A stretch of DNA of 64,000 nucleotides from contig JAOARV010000003.1 in assembly GCA_025210395.1 (NCBI GenBank), positions 1 to 64,000 of the forward strand, read 5' to 3'. This stretch comes from Marinisporobacter sp. (GTDB lineage: Bacteria; Bacillota; Clostridia; Peptostreptococcales; Thermotaleaceae). This document shows, piece after piece, positions 17,583 to 26,122 of the stretch. The translations under genes and the position numbers were made by a program. Below the pieces are notes generated by a model. The model did no database searches. It saw nothing but the letters and a program-made list of their open reading frames with translations, and was not told the origin of the DNA. Within the stretch, counting starts at the first letter, position 1; each line of letters starts with the position of its first letter.

Positions 17583-17676
17583 AGCATAATCCTTTCTATA
17601 TAAAATTCCACGTTTATTATAACATTTTTAGACAAAAAAGGCTTTGCTATTTTCTGAAGTTATTAAAAAAATCATA

Positions 17677-17705
17677 TTGCACCTAAGAGGAAAAGATGCT
17701 ATAAT
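17677..17705 (+). promoter_or_regulatory. Sigma A promoter of the uracil permease gene
   Basis: TTGCAC (17677-17682), a 17-base spacer and TATAAT (17700-17705). The start site would be near 17712, giving a leader of about 205 bases. Confidence 0.75.
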
Positions 17706-17720
17706 GATTTAGAATTAAAA

Positions 17721-17821
17721 AGAGATCTTTAATTCAGTCCAGAGAGGCTGACAAGAGAGGAACTACTTATGTGAATTTACATAGGATCATAACTTCTTGT
17801 CAGTAGGCAAGAAGTTTTTTT
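17721..17821 (+). promoter_or_regulatory. PyrR-binding transcription attenuator (element 1)
   Basis: AGTCCAGAGAGGCT (17736-17749) is the conserved PyrR-binding loop. CTGACAAGA (17748-17756) can pair perfectly with TCTTGTCAG (17795-17803), forming the antiterminator. That excludes the terminator AACTTCTTG/CAAGAAGTT (17791-17816) with its T-run. UMP/UTP-bound PyrR is known to stabilise the loop, release the terminator arm and stop transcription. Confidence 0.9.
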
Positions 17822-17840
17822 ATATAACTTAAAATAGTTG

Positions 17841-17917
17841 CCTTTTAATTCGGTCCAGAGAGGCTGAAAAAGGAGAAGTATGATACTTTCTCCTTAAAAA
17901 ATCAAAGGAGGTTTTTT
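17841..17917 (+). promoter_or_regulatory. Second PyrR element, apparently acting at the ribosome binding site
   Basis: A second PyrR loop, GGTCCAGAGAGGCT (17852-17865), can be extended by CCTTTT (17841-17846) pairing with AAAAGG (17868-17873). This competes with the hairpin AAGGAGAAGTAT/ATACTTTCTCCTT (17870-17895). When that hairpin is broken, CTCCTT (17890-17895) can pair with the Shine-Dalgarno AAGGAG (17905-17910). PyrR binding would thus hide the ribosome binding site, or form a weak terminator with the following T-run. Confidence 0.7.
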
Positions 17918-17918
17918 T

Positions 17919-19181
17919 ATGTCAGAAAATATATTAAGGAAATCTAATGTAAAAGAAAAAAGCAATACAGTAGGATTTGACTCAGCAAAAAAAGTAATAT
18001 TAGCCCTTCAACATTTAGTAGCTATGTTTGGAGCAACGGTGTTAGTTCCTATATTGACAGGTCTTGATACATCTGTTGCATTAGTAGCAGCAGGAGTAGG
18101 AACATTATTATTTCATCTAGTAACAAAAGGAAAAGTACCTGTATTTTTAGGATCATCCTTTGCCTTTATTCCAGTTATTTTGACTGTTAAAGAAATGTAT
18201 AATGGAGATTTAACTTATGCACAAGGCGGAATTATTGTAGCAGGATTATTATATGTAATGACATCCTTTATTATTAAAAAAATAGGTGTAGATCAAATAA
18301 AAAGATTCTTACCAGCTCAAGTAGTAGGTCCAATGATTATGGTAATTGGTTTAAATCTTGTACCTGTAGCCTATGGGATGGCAAAAAGTAACTTTATGGT
18401 AGCAGTAATTACTTTGGGTGTAGCATTGACCATTACCCTAAAAGGGAAAGGATTTTCAAAGCAATTATCTATTTTAACAGGAGTAGTAGTAGGATATTTA
18501 GTTTCTTTACAAATGGGAATTGTAGATTTAAGTGGAATGAAAGAGATACCAGTTCTAGCAATGCCAAGCTTTACTCTTCCAAAATTTGAAGCAGGGGCTA
18601 TTGCCATTATTGCGCCAGTAATCCTTGCAGTATTTATGGAGCATATAGGAGATATTACAACAAATGGGCAAGTAGTAGGGAAAAACTTTATTGAAGACCC
18701 AGGTTTAAACCGTACTCTTTTAGGAGATGGATTGGCAACATTATTTGCAGGGTTTATAGGAGGACCAGCAAATACTACTTATGGAGAAAATACAGGAGTT
18801 TTAGCCATTACAAAAAATTATGATCCTGCCATATTAAGACTAGCAGCAGTGTTTGCAATCATATTAGGATTTGTAGCTAAGATTGGAGGATTCTTAAGAA
18901 CTATTCCTGTACCAGTAATGGGTGGAATAAGCTTGATGCTCTTTAGTATGATTTCACTAATCGGAGTAAAGACCATAAAAAATGAAAAGGTAGCCTTTAA
19001 TGCTAAAAATATAATAGTTATGGCAACTATTTTAATCCTTGGATTAGGAGCAGCCTACATTGAAAAGTATACAGGTATAGCTATTGCCATTCCAATAACT
19101 GCATCTGTTAAAATATCAGGATTAAGTCTTGCAGCAATAGTCGGAGTAACATTAAATGGATTATTAAATGGAACAAAATAA
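17919..19181 (+). CDS. uraA: Uracil permease (NCS2 family)
   Basis: A 420-residue membrane protein of the nucleobase:cation symporter-2 family, with about 12-14 hydrophobic segments. QHLVAMFGATVLVPILTG (residues about 31-48) and MEHIGDITTNGQ (about 239-250) are typical of uracil permeases. The start ATG follows AAAGGAGG. Control by two PyrR elements supports uracil as substrate. The gene stands alone; pyrR and the pyrimidine biosynthesis genes are not in this window. Confidence 0.92.
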   Translation: MSENILRKSNVKEKSNTVGFDSAKKVILALQHLVAMFGATVLVPILTGLDTSVALVAAGVGTLLFHLVTKGKVPVFLGSSFAFIPVILTVKEMYNGDLTYAQGGIIVAGLLYVMTSFIIKKIGVDQIKRFLPAQVVGPMIMVIGLNLVPVAYGMAKSNFMVAVITLGVALTITLKGKGFSKQLSILTGVVVGYLVSLQMGIVDLSGMKEIPVLAMPSFTLPKFEAGAIAIIAPVILAVFMEHIGDITTNGQVVGKNFIEDPGLNRTLLGDGLATLFAGFIGGPANTTYGENTGVLAITKNYDPAILRLAAVFAIILGFVAKIGGFLRTIPVPVMGGISLMLFSMISLIGVKTIKNEKVAFNAKNIIVMATILILGLGAAYIEKYTGIAIAIPITASVKISGLSLAAIVGVTLNGLLNGTK

Positions 19182-19191
19182 ATAATCATAA

Positions 19192-19227
19192 GAAAAACCA
19201 CTCTTCTAAAGGAAGAGTGGTTTTTTA
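19192..19227. terminator. Bidirectional terminator
   Basis: AAAAACCACTCTTC pairs with GGAAGAGTGGTTTTTT across a short loop. It separates convergent genes. Confidence 0.88.
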
Positions 19228-19851
19228 ATGGGTAATCATATGTAATAAACTATAAAAGAAATTCATCGAAAAGCCATTTTGCATATAAAAATTTATAATC
19301 AAATAGATCAAGAATAAACCAATAAAAGTTTCAGCCAGATTGCCAGAAGAAATCGTTAATACAAACCGATATTTTTTATTGCTAAAAGGATAAAAAAGCT
19401 CAATTCCTGCAACGGTCATAAAGTCCCCTATTAGGTGGGAAATAAGACCGATGATAAAGGATAAAATAATTTGCAAGGGAAGAGTACTTTTGAGAACAAA
19501 AAAGGCAATAGCAGCCATACTACCGATGCCTAAAATGCTATGGGTGAAGCTTCTATGTTGAGATAAGCCAATTAAAATTAATATAATGGCTGAGGCAAAG
19601 GTCAAACGATTTTCAAGACCGTATCGATAAAGTAAAAAACCGCCAATACCACAGTAAAATAAAATTTTACCTACTTTATTTTTCATAGGAAGAATTTTTT
19701 GATTGATCTTTGCTTTGGGATGATCCATATCAGGAATCAAAGAACCGATTAAAGCTGCTGCAGTTGTAGTCAGGACTGGTTCATAGCCTAATTTAGGAAG
19801 TAAATATAAACTAGCTACAGAACCAAATAGCATATGTGTTTTACCATTCAT
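19225..19851 (-). CDS. YdjM-like membrane-bound metal-dependent hydrolase
   Basis: A 208-residue membrane protein of the YdjM/DUF457 family. Conserved metal-binding-type residues are present: MNGKTHMLFG at the start, IPDMDHP (about 39-45), HRSFTHS (about 101-107) and SHLIGDFMT (about 140-148). There are about five to six membrane helices. E. coli YdjM belongs to the LexA regulon, and LexA-like boxes lie upstream here too. The enzymatic substrate of the family is unknown. AAAGGATGG is about 14 bases upstream of the chosen ATG. Confidence 0.8.
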   Translation of the reverse strand: MNGKTHMLFGSVASLYLLPKLGYEPVLTTTAAALIGSLIPDMDHPKAKINQKILPMKNKVGKILFYCGIGGFLLYRYGLENRLTFASAIILILIGLSQHRSFTHSILGIGSMAAIAFFVLKSTLPLQIILSFIIGLISHLIGDFMTVAGIELFYPFSNKKYRFVLTISSGNLAETFIGLFLIYLIINFYMQNGFSMNFFYSLLHMITH

Positions 19852-19881
19852 ATAATGAAACCATCCTTTTTTGAGTAATTA

Positions 19882-19929
19882 AAACGTATGTTCTGATTTA
19901 TTATAGCATATTTATTAGAACTTGTGTTC
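19882..19929 (-). promoter_or_regulatory. Promoter with two LexA-like (SOS) boxes
   Basis: A perfect Gram-positive SOS box GAACttgtGTTC lies at 19918-19929. A second one-mismatch copy, AAACgtatGTTC, lies at 19882-19893. Between them, on the minus strand, is a consensus -10 TATAAT (19900-19905). The boxes therefore cover the -35 side and the start site, as expected for LexA repression. Confidence 0.7.
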
Positions 19930-19954
19930 TAAAAATGCTTATATGTATAAAAAT

Positions 19955-19983
19955 AAAACCATTTCTTTAAAGTGAAATGGCTT
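19955..19983 (-). terminator. Terminator of the minus-strand gene pair
   Basis: GCCATTTC pairs with GAAATGG on the minus strand, followed by a T-rich tract. Confidence 0.7.
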
Positions 19984-20984
19984 TAATATCTTGTATTTAA
20001 GATTTTTTCTTCTAATACAAATAATTCTTCTAATGGATCTTTTTCTAAAGTTGCAAGGATTCTATCTCTATATATTTTACTTAATGAGGTTTTATCTCTT
20101 TTTTCTTTATTTTTTAAATCACTCCAATAAACCTTTTTTCTTTTGTGATAAAGGTCTAAATCAACAATTCGTGTACCATCGTCTAGATATTCAAGACCTA
20201 AAAGCATTTTTTTTATGTAGGAGGGTTCATAAAAGGTGAAGAAACGAATGCGGTAAATACCAACAGAATAAAAGATGGTGGCGGCATCTGTTCCCCAGGA
20301 TTCTCCTAAGATCAATCCAAGCTGTAGATTTTCCATAATGTGAACAAGTCTTTCGTAGTGAAGGGCATATTCTCCGTAGCTATCATATATTTTAATATGT
20401 AACTCGTACCAATCTTTATTATCTAGTCCAATATTTAAATATTTCAAATCATGAATTCTTAAAGCTTTCATGAGAGTAGAATGGTTTTCATGAATCAATA
20501 AAGATTTTTCATATATATTTGAAAGACTGATAGGATGGTTCAAAGGATGCTTTGTAAAAGCGATAACAGTTCCCTCATTGTTTTTTTCTAGTATTTCATT
20601 AAAGGTATCTATGTGTGCATGATAATCTTCTTTAACTTCATTGACTACCTTTTCAATATCCCCAAAGTATCTCATGATAATAATTCTTGGAGCGATTCTT
20701 GAATGAGATACCAGATCATATTTTTGATGGTTTAGAATATGACTTAAAACTTCGTCAACTTCTCCCTTTACGATTAGGATATTTTTTATATCTGTCAAAT
20801 GAAGGAGATCTTTCATCTTTTCTGTTAATAGAATAACGATATTATCTTCATTAGATTTTTCAAAGGCTGTATCTATATTACATTGAAAAGCATTGAAATG
20901 ATTTTTAAAATAAAGGATGACTTCATTAATATAAGCGCTTTCTAAAATTAAAATCTTTGGACCGCTTCTTATGATAGAAAACAT
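19983..20984 (-). CDS. Hypothetical protein, 333 residues
   Basis: A soluble protein I do not recognise. It has no signal peptide, membrane helix or known catalytic motif. The pattern of short hydrophobic strands alternating with charged helices (for example KILILESAYINEVILYF near the start and GLILGESWGTDAATIFY around 230) suggests an alpha/beta fold. It lies 14 bases downstream of a phosphoesterase gene and is probably co-transcribed with it, so a shared pathway is likely. Confidence 0.6.
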   Translation of the reverse strand: MFSIIRSGPKILILESAYINEVILYFKNHFNAFQCNIDTAFEKSNEDNIVILLTEKMKDLLHLTDIKNILIVKGEVDEVLSHILNHQKYDLVSHSRIAPRIIIMRYFGDIEKVVNEVKEDYHAHIDTFNEILEKNNEGTVIAFTKHPLNHPISLSNIYEKSLLIHENHSTLMKALRIHDLKYLNIGLDNKDWYELHIKIYDSYGEYALHYERLVHIMENLQLGLILGESWGTDAATIFYSVGIYRIRFFTFYEPSYIKKMLLGLEYLDDGTRIVDLDLYHKRKKVYWSDLKNKEKRDKTSLSKIYRDRILATLEKDPLEELFVLEEKILNTRY

Positions 20985-20998
20985 AATATTCCCCCCAT

Positions 20999-21616
20999 TT
21001 AAAATCCAATTTTAAACTTACCTAGTCGACTGTCATCTGTACCATAGGGATAAGGTAGCGTAAATATCCTTTTGCTCTTAAGTAAAATGATATTGATGCC
21101 TAAAATCCCATTGAGATAAATTTTTTCATCTTCTATTTTACTGTTGATTGTAAGATCATGACCAAATAAATTGTATTGAGATGAAGACTTTCTTATTTCA
21201 TCAGGAAAATGAGTGATTTTTATTTCTAGATCTTCAAGACTAATTATATCACTTTTTTCTATAATCTGGGCCCTTTCTGTTATATTATTAACAATTTTTT
21301 TGTCGTCATGATTTCCTAAAGCTAAATAAATTTTTTTAGCAGAAGAATTTTCTAATAGATGAATGAGCTGAGGTACTTTCTTTTTATATTCTTCTAATCT
21401 ATAGGGATAGATTTCTAGCTTAATGTTATCAACTAAATCTCCTGTGTGAACAATATAATCTGGTTTCAGCTTGGATATTAAAAAATTTAATACGGAAAAA
21501 AAGTTAGCAGGTGTATCGGATATATGAAGAAGCGTTTGTTCACTAGTATGTAATAGTTCATCAGGAATATAAACGCTACCGATTAAAAGATAAAAAAGCT
21601 TTTTAAAATTTATCAA
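20999..21616 (-). CDS. Calcineurin-like metallophosphoesterase
   Basis: About 205 residues with the metallophosphoesterase blocks in order: LHISDTP (shortened DxH variant; the usual His is replaced), HTGDLVDN, LGNHDD and GHD towards the C-terminus. TTG at 21616 gives good spacing from AGAGG; an in-frame TTG at 21625 is almost inside that site. It precedes the 333-residue unknown gene, forming a two-gene operon. The first metal-binding motif reads SDTP rather than SDxH, so activity is uncertain. Confidence 0.7.
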   Translation of the reverse strand: MINFKKLFYLLIGSVYIPDELLHTSEQTLLHISDTPANFFSVLNFLISKLKPDYIVHTGDLVDNIKLEIYPYRLEEYKKKVPQLIHLLENSSAKKIYLALGNHDDKKIVNNITERAQIIEKSDIISLEDLEIKITHFPDEIRKSSSQYNLFGHDLTINSKIEDEKIYLNGILGINIILLKSKRIFTLPYPYGTDDSRLGKFKIGF

Positions 21617-21737
21617 TGAAATCAATCCTCTACTTATGGTATTTATTTAATATTATACAATAAAACCTAAGAATTATGGGGATAAAGTACTAAAAAGGAT
21701 ATTCACAGATTCTAAATTTTATCATTTTCTAGCAAAT

Positions 21738-21773
21738 AAAAAAGCCACAATAGATAGATCTATTTGTGGCTTG
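21738..21773 (-). terminator. Terminator of the superoxide reductase gene
   Basis: On the minus strand AAGCCACAA pairs with TTGTGGCTT across a loop and is followed by a T-run. Confidence 0.8.
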
Positions 21774-21779
21774 ATAGGT

Positions 21780-22154
21780 TTATTCAACAACAATTTCTTT
21801 TGAACTTTCCCATAATCCATGAAGGTTACAATAGCTTAATGCGTAAAGAGTTCCAGAATTTTTGAATTTTACATGAGTAGATACATAGGGTTCATCAAAA
21901 ACATTTCCTTCACCATGAGCTCTAAATTCAAAGGTACCTAATTCAACAGGAAATTTTCCATTTTCAGGTAAGAAGAATAGCTTAAACCATGAAATATGAT
22001 GTTCTATTGTATTAGGATGTTTAATAGCATCACCAATAGAAACTTTAATTTCTGTTAAGATTTCCTTTTCTATTTTTTCAGGAGCATGAATGATAGGTAC
22101 ATGCTTTTCACCTTTCCAATCTCCACTTTGTATCATTTGTCCTAAGTTGTTCAT
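21780..22154 (-). CDS. Superoxide reductase (class II desulfoferrodoxin / neelaredoxin)
   Basis: A 124-residue one-iron superoxide reductase. It reduces superoxide to peroxide without forming oxygen, a common defence in anaerobes. The mononuclear iron ligands are visible: His18 in GEKHVP, His46 in IKHPN, a His of EHHISW (52/53), and Cys109 and His112 in YCNLHGLW. The N-terminal desulforedoxin (4-Cys) domain of class I is absent. The start ATG has AAAGGAGAG upstream. Monocistronic with its own terminator. Confidence 0.93.
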   Translation of the reverse strand: MNNLGQMIQSGDWKGEKHVPIIHAPEKIEKEILTEIKVSIGDAIKHPNTIEHHISWFKLFFLPENGKFPVELGTFEFRAHGEGNVFDEPYVSTHVKFKNSGTLYALSYCNLHGLWESSKEIVVE

Positions 22155-22296
22155 ATATGACTCTCCTTTGTTTTTTTATTTTTTAGTATTACATGATTTA
22201 TATATACCCATTTTTTCAAAAAATAACACATTCTTAAATTTTTTTATCATGAGTAAGGAATGAAGAATAGAATATACTAAAAAAGAGGTGAAAACT

Positions 22297-22428
22297 ATGG
22301 AAAATAAAACAATTGATCTAGTAGAAGAAAAAATGAAAAGATATAGAAAAGAATTACTAAGTGAGTATGAAATAGATTTGATTATAAGAGATATGCTAGA
22401 AGGAAAAAAAGATATAGAAGAAGATTGA
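22297..22428 (+). CDS. Small acidic helical protein, 43 residues
   Basis: A short ORF starting MENKTIDLVEEKMKRY and ending KKDIEED, with AGAGGTG 7 bases upstream and a strong terminator just behind. It is predicted to be one or two charged helices. There is no known family, but the ribosome binding site, terminator and protein-like composition support a real gene. Confidence 0.6.
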   Translation: MENKTIDLVEEKMKRYRKELLSEYEIDLIIRDMLEGKKDIEED

Positions 22429-22437
22429 TCACGTTAT

Positions 22438-22479
22438 AAAAATATCTTCACCCCTATAAAGGAGTGAAGATATTTTTTA
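22438..22479. terminator. Bidirectional terminator
   Basis: AAATATCTTCAC pairs with GTGAAGATATTTTTT. It ends the 43-residue gene and the convergent ATPase gene. Confidence 0.88.
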
Positions 22480-24177
22480 TTTTACCTTAAGGGTACGTAA
22501 ACGATTGATTGCTGCGGATAATTCAAATTTTCGAGGAAGTGATAAATTTCCAGGGTGTTTTCCCCTATAAGGAGAAATAATTTCTAGTCCATTTTTTTCA
22601 ATTTGTATGTATAATTTTTCAATAAGAGTTGAAAGAGGTGTAGTGTTATCTACTAAATTCTTTGATAAATATTTTATCATAAGGGCAATGGCACGAGTTT
22701 GACTAGGATCTATTAATTGTTCTACAAAGGATAGATCAATATTACTGGTACCGTAGACGATGGTGTGAAGTCCTTTTGTATCAACTTTTTCTTTTTTTCC
22801 TCTAGAAGCATTGAAGCTTTGATTTTTTATGGTTCTCTTAGAAATTTTTCCGAAAATTTTTCCACCTTCTGTTTTTCTAATATGGGCAAATTTCTTTGCA
22901 ATATCCTTTCCTTTTTTTGTTACATCTATGGCTTTGTATTCGTCTAGCATAATAATATGATCTGCAATATGAAAATAATCTCCTGATCCACCAATGACTA
23001 GAATAGTAGAAACTTTATGATTTTCATACAATTGTTTTGCTTTATCGATAAAAGGGGTGATCGGTTCCTTTTCTTTTCCTACTAATTCCTGCATGCGACC
23101 ATCACGAATCATAAAGTTTGTAGCACTAGTATCTTCATCAATGAGTAAAACTTTACTATCCATTTCTAAGCTTTCAACAATATTTGTAGCTTGAGAAGTG
23201 CTTCCGCTGGCATCTTCTGTAGAAAATCTTGTAGTATCTTTATTAAAGGGGAGATTGTTGATGAATGGAGATATATTGACCTTCTCAACGTGTCTTCCAT
23301 CTTCTGCTCTTATTTTTACAGCAGTAGGATTCGTAATAACATATTCTCTTCCATCGCCAAGAATATGATTATAAATCCCTCGTTCAATAGCTCTTAATAA
23401 GGTACTTTTTCCATGATATCCCCCTCCAACAATAAGGGTGATTCCTTCTGGAATGGCCATCCCCCTTATAGGTTCACTGTGGGGAATGGGAATTTCTATT
23501 TCTAAAGAAGAGGGAGATAAAAAGGGAACTACGTTCTCAAACTTCAGGGGTTTATTGCTAATACCACTTTCTCTTGGCAAAATAGAATCATTTCCTATAA
23601 AGCAAACATATTGATTAGTACTTAAAAAATTTCGTATAGCTTGTTGTTGATCTGTCAATTCTAAATGGCTGATGAGATGTTTTTTGTCGTATTCAAAAAC
23701 AGCCTCTTTCAGCAATTTTGGAATATCTCCACAAAGAAGTCTTGTAGCTTGTTTTCCTAAAATAGTTCTACCCCTAGCAGGAAGACCAACAGATAAACGA
23801 AATTCTATTTTTTGATTACTTATTTTGACAGCTGTTCTTTCTAGTATTTCTTGACCGGGTGCATCTATTAAGATCAATCCACTTTTTCCAGAGCCATTTT
23901 TATGGGTACTGTAAGATTGAATATTTTTAGCTGCTTCCCTAGCAAAAAAATCTTCAAAGGCGATTTTTCTATATTTTGTTTGATAAAATTCTTTTTTGAA
24001 TTTTACTATATCCTTTGGAAATTCAACTCTTATACGAGATGGACTGGCAAAAGGATCTGCTTGAACATGATCGATATGAAGAAGAAAATCATCTCCTCTA
24101 TAGGTTCCTTGAATATCTTTATACGCTTTATAGCCTTTTCCATCTATTTGATTTAAATTTTTTCTTAAATATTCCAA
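22477..24177 (-). CDS. ABC-class predicted ATPase (PF09818 type)
   Basis: A 566-residue soluble protein with an ABC-type nucleotide-binding site in its middle: Walker A GGGYHGKST at about 251-259 and Walker B LLIDEDTSATNF near 350. The family is described as predicted ABC-class ATPases and lacks membrane partners. Members are associated with RNA or DNA metabolism only by inference. TTG at 24177 is chosen because GGGAGGA lies 6 bases upstream; an in-frame ATG 10 codons earlier places that site inside the gene. Monocistronic. Confidence 0.82.
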   Translation of the reverse strand: MEYLRKNLNQIDGKGYKAYKDIQGTYRGDDFLLHIDHVQADPFASPSRIRVEFPKDIVKFKKEFYQTKYRKIAFEDFFAREAAKNIQSYSTHKNGSGKSGLILIDAPGQEILERTAVKISNQKIEFRLSVGLPARGRTILGKQATRLLCGDIPKLLKEAVFEYDKKHLISHLELTDQQQAIRNFLSTNQYVCFIGNDSILPRESGISNKPLKFENVVPFLSPSSLEIEIPIPHSEPIRGMAIPEGITLIVGGGYHGKSTLLRAIERGIYNHILGDGREYVITNPTAVKIRAEDGRHVEKVNISPFINNLPFNKDTTRFSTEDASGSTSQATNIVESLEMDSKVLLIDEDTSATNFMIRDGRMQELVGKEKEPITPFIDKAKQLYENHKVSTILVIGGSGDYFHIADHIIMLDEYKAIDVTKKGKDIAKKFAHIRKTEGGKIFGKISKRTIKNQSFNASRGKKEKVDTKGLHTIVYGTSNIDLSFVEQLIDPSQTRAIALMIKYLSKNLVDNTTPLSTLIEKLYIQIEKNGLEIISPYRGKHPGNLSLPRKFELSAAINRLRTLKVK

Positions 24178-24325
24178 ATAAAGTCCTCCCTTTATGATGT
24201 GATTCATTAAAGTCCTAATTATATTATATCAAAAGAAGAATGATTAAAAAGAAAAAACCTACTTAATAAATTATGTTCAAAAGAATTTAGAATTATTATA
24301 CAATAACAATAGGAGGGAAAATTAG

Positions 24326-24493
24326 GTGTGTGTTTAAAATTTTATCATTTATAATGTTACAGCTACAGATGGATTAGCAGTAGGTAGAGTTTACGGATTT
24401 GTGGGAAAAACATTAGAAAATTTACTGAGAGAACATGATATAGTAGATGATTTTTGTATTTTTGATTGCTATAATAAGAGGAATAACTTATGA
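24326..24493 (+). pseudogene. Possible frameshifted small gene upstream of sfsA
   Basis: AGGAGGG (24311-24317) precedes GTG codons at 24326/24328, but those frames stop within a few codons. Another frame is open for 51 codons (24338-24493), with protein-like content including VTATDGLAVGRVYGFVG. A shift near the run AAAATTTTAT would join them. It may be a decayed gene, a sequencing error or chance. I recognise no family. Confidence 0.35.
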
Positions 24494-24510
24494 TCAACAG
24501 GGAGGTTTAT

Positions 24511-25203
24511 ATGAAATATAAAGAAATTAAAAAAGCTATTTTTTTAGATAGACCCAATAGATTTATTGCCTATGTTCTTTTAGATGGAGAAGAAGAGATT
24601 GTTCATGTGAAAAATACAGGAAGATGCAAAGAAATACTAAAAAAGGGCATACCCGTACTGTTGGAAAAAGCTACAAATCCTAATAGAAAAACAAAATATT
24701 CATTGGTTGGAGCCTATAAAGATCATAAAATTTTAATCAATATTGACTCCCAAATTACAAACTATGTAGCTTATGAAGGGATACTTAATAATCAGATTGA
24801 AGAACTGAAGGATATAGATCATCTAAAAAAAGAAGTAAAACATAAAAATTCAAGGTTTGATTTTTATTATGAAAAGGGAAATACAAAGGGATTTATTGAA
24901 GTAAAAAGTGTTACACTCGAAAAAAATGGAGAATGCATTTTTCCGGATGCACCGACTGAAAGAGGCAGAAAGCATATTCATGAGTTAATCAACTTACAAA
25001 GAGAAGGATATGAAAATTATATTTTGTTTTTGATTCAGATAGAAGATATGAAGAGTTTTGGAGCAAATGGGATAACAGATCCTAAATTTGAAGAAGTATT
25101 AAAAATGGCAAAAAAGAAGGGGATTAAAATATTAGCGTATGATTGTTTTGTAAGAGAGGATGAATTAATGATTAAAAACAAAGTTACACCGGTAATTGAA
25201 TAA
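24511..25203 (+). CDS. sfsA: SfsA family protein (DNA/RNA nuclease-like)
   Basis: A 230-residue SfsA (sugar fermentation stimulation protein A). Typical segments are NTGRCKEILKKG, FIEVKSVTL and FPDAPTERGRKHIHEL. The ExK and DAPT motifs belong to a nuclease-like fold, but the physiological role is unclear. ATG at 24511 follows GGGAGG and matches the family start; an upstream in-frame ATG at 24490 lacks a ribosome binding site. Confidence 0.92.
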   Translation: MKYKEIKKAIFLDRPNRFIAYVLLDGEEEIVHVKNTGRCKEILKKGIPVLLEKATNPNRKTKYSLVGAYKDHKILINIDSQITNYVAYEGILNNQIEELKDIDHLKKEVKHKNSRFDFYYEKGNTKGFIEVKSVTLEKNGECIFPDAPTERGRKHIHELINLQREGYENYILFLIQIEDMKSFGANGITDPKFEEVLKMAKKKGIKILAYDCFVREDELMIKNKVTPVIE

Positions 25204-25252
25204 AAAATTATTATGTTAGATAATATATTTTATTAGCGTAAGGGGGATACAA

Positions 25253-26122
25253 ATGATTTTGTCTTATATTGCATTAGTCTTGAGAATCATATTGATGTCT
25301 GTAGAAAGAATTGTAGTAAGGTTATTAGGAAATGATGAGGGTGATATTTATAGTAATACGGCTGCTAGCTTTCTATTCTTTTTTATAGGGGCTTTATTTT
25401 TATTACCCTTTAATTTATTTGTAGAGATAGATAATTTTAAATTTCTTATACCCTGTTATATAAGCAGTTTGGTATATGCAGTAGGCTTTGTTGCTTATGT
25501 TACGGCCCTATCAACAGGAGAAGTTTCTCTTGTAACCCCAATACATAGTCTGAATTCATTGTTTTTAATGATATTATCCTTTCTATTTTTAGGAGAAGCT
25601 ATAACCATTACAAAGGTTATTGGTGTGATTATTATGATTGCTGGATTGTCTATACTAAAAAGAATAGGATCACCATTAAAATCTATTAAATTTATATTGA
25701 ATGATTCCTCTTGTAGATGGATGCTTTTATTTGTGGTACTTCAATCATTAGGAAGAATCGTAGACAAATATTTTTATGTATCTGCATCTCCTGTTCTTTA
25801 TTCTACTGTTTTATATTTTTTTATTGCACTGAATATATGGATTTTTTTATTTGTAAAAAAGAAACGAAGGTTTATACATAGTGTATTCAATGGTAAAAAA
25901 GCTATTTCAATTATTAGTGGTGCTATTAATGGCTTTGCTTATCTTTTTTTACTGATTGCCTTAAATCATATAGAACTTAGTATAGCAGAACCTTTTACTC
26001 AGGTTTCCATGATTATCACCATGATTCTCTCTTATATATTTTTCCAAGAAAATATTAAAGAAAAAATACCTGGTTCGATTCTAATTCTTATAGGGGGATG
26101 GTTGTTGCTTTATAATCAATAA
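25253..26122 (+). CDS. EamA family (drug/metabolite) transporter
   Basis: A 289-residue inner-membrane protein with about ten helices in two homologous halves, the DMT/EamA layout. TPIHSLNSLFLMILSFLFLGE in the first half (shown here only as a landmark around residues 95-115) is typical. Substrate unknown. The start ATG has AAGGGGGA upstream. It lies about 50 bases after sfsA and may be co-transcribed with it. Confidence 0.82.
   Translation: MILSYIALVLRIILMSVERIVVRLLGNDEGDIYSNTAASFLFFFIGALFLLPFNLFVEIDNFKFLIPCYISSLVYAVGFVAYVTALSTGEVSLVTPIHSLNSLFLMILSFLFLGEAITITKVIGVIIMIAGLSILKRIGSPLKSIKFILNDSSCRWMLLFVVLQSLGRIVDKYFYVSASPVLYSTVLYFFIALNIWIFLFVKKKRRFIHSVFNGKKAISIISGAINGFAYLFLLIALNHIELSIAEPFTQVSMIITMILSYIFFQENIKEKIPGSILILIGGWLLLYNQ

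Noticed and set aside
17641-17918. A purine (guanine/adenine) riboswitch before the nucleobase permease
   Set aside because: The conserved loops are of the PyrR type (TCCAGAGAGGCT), and the purine aptamer core is absent.
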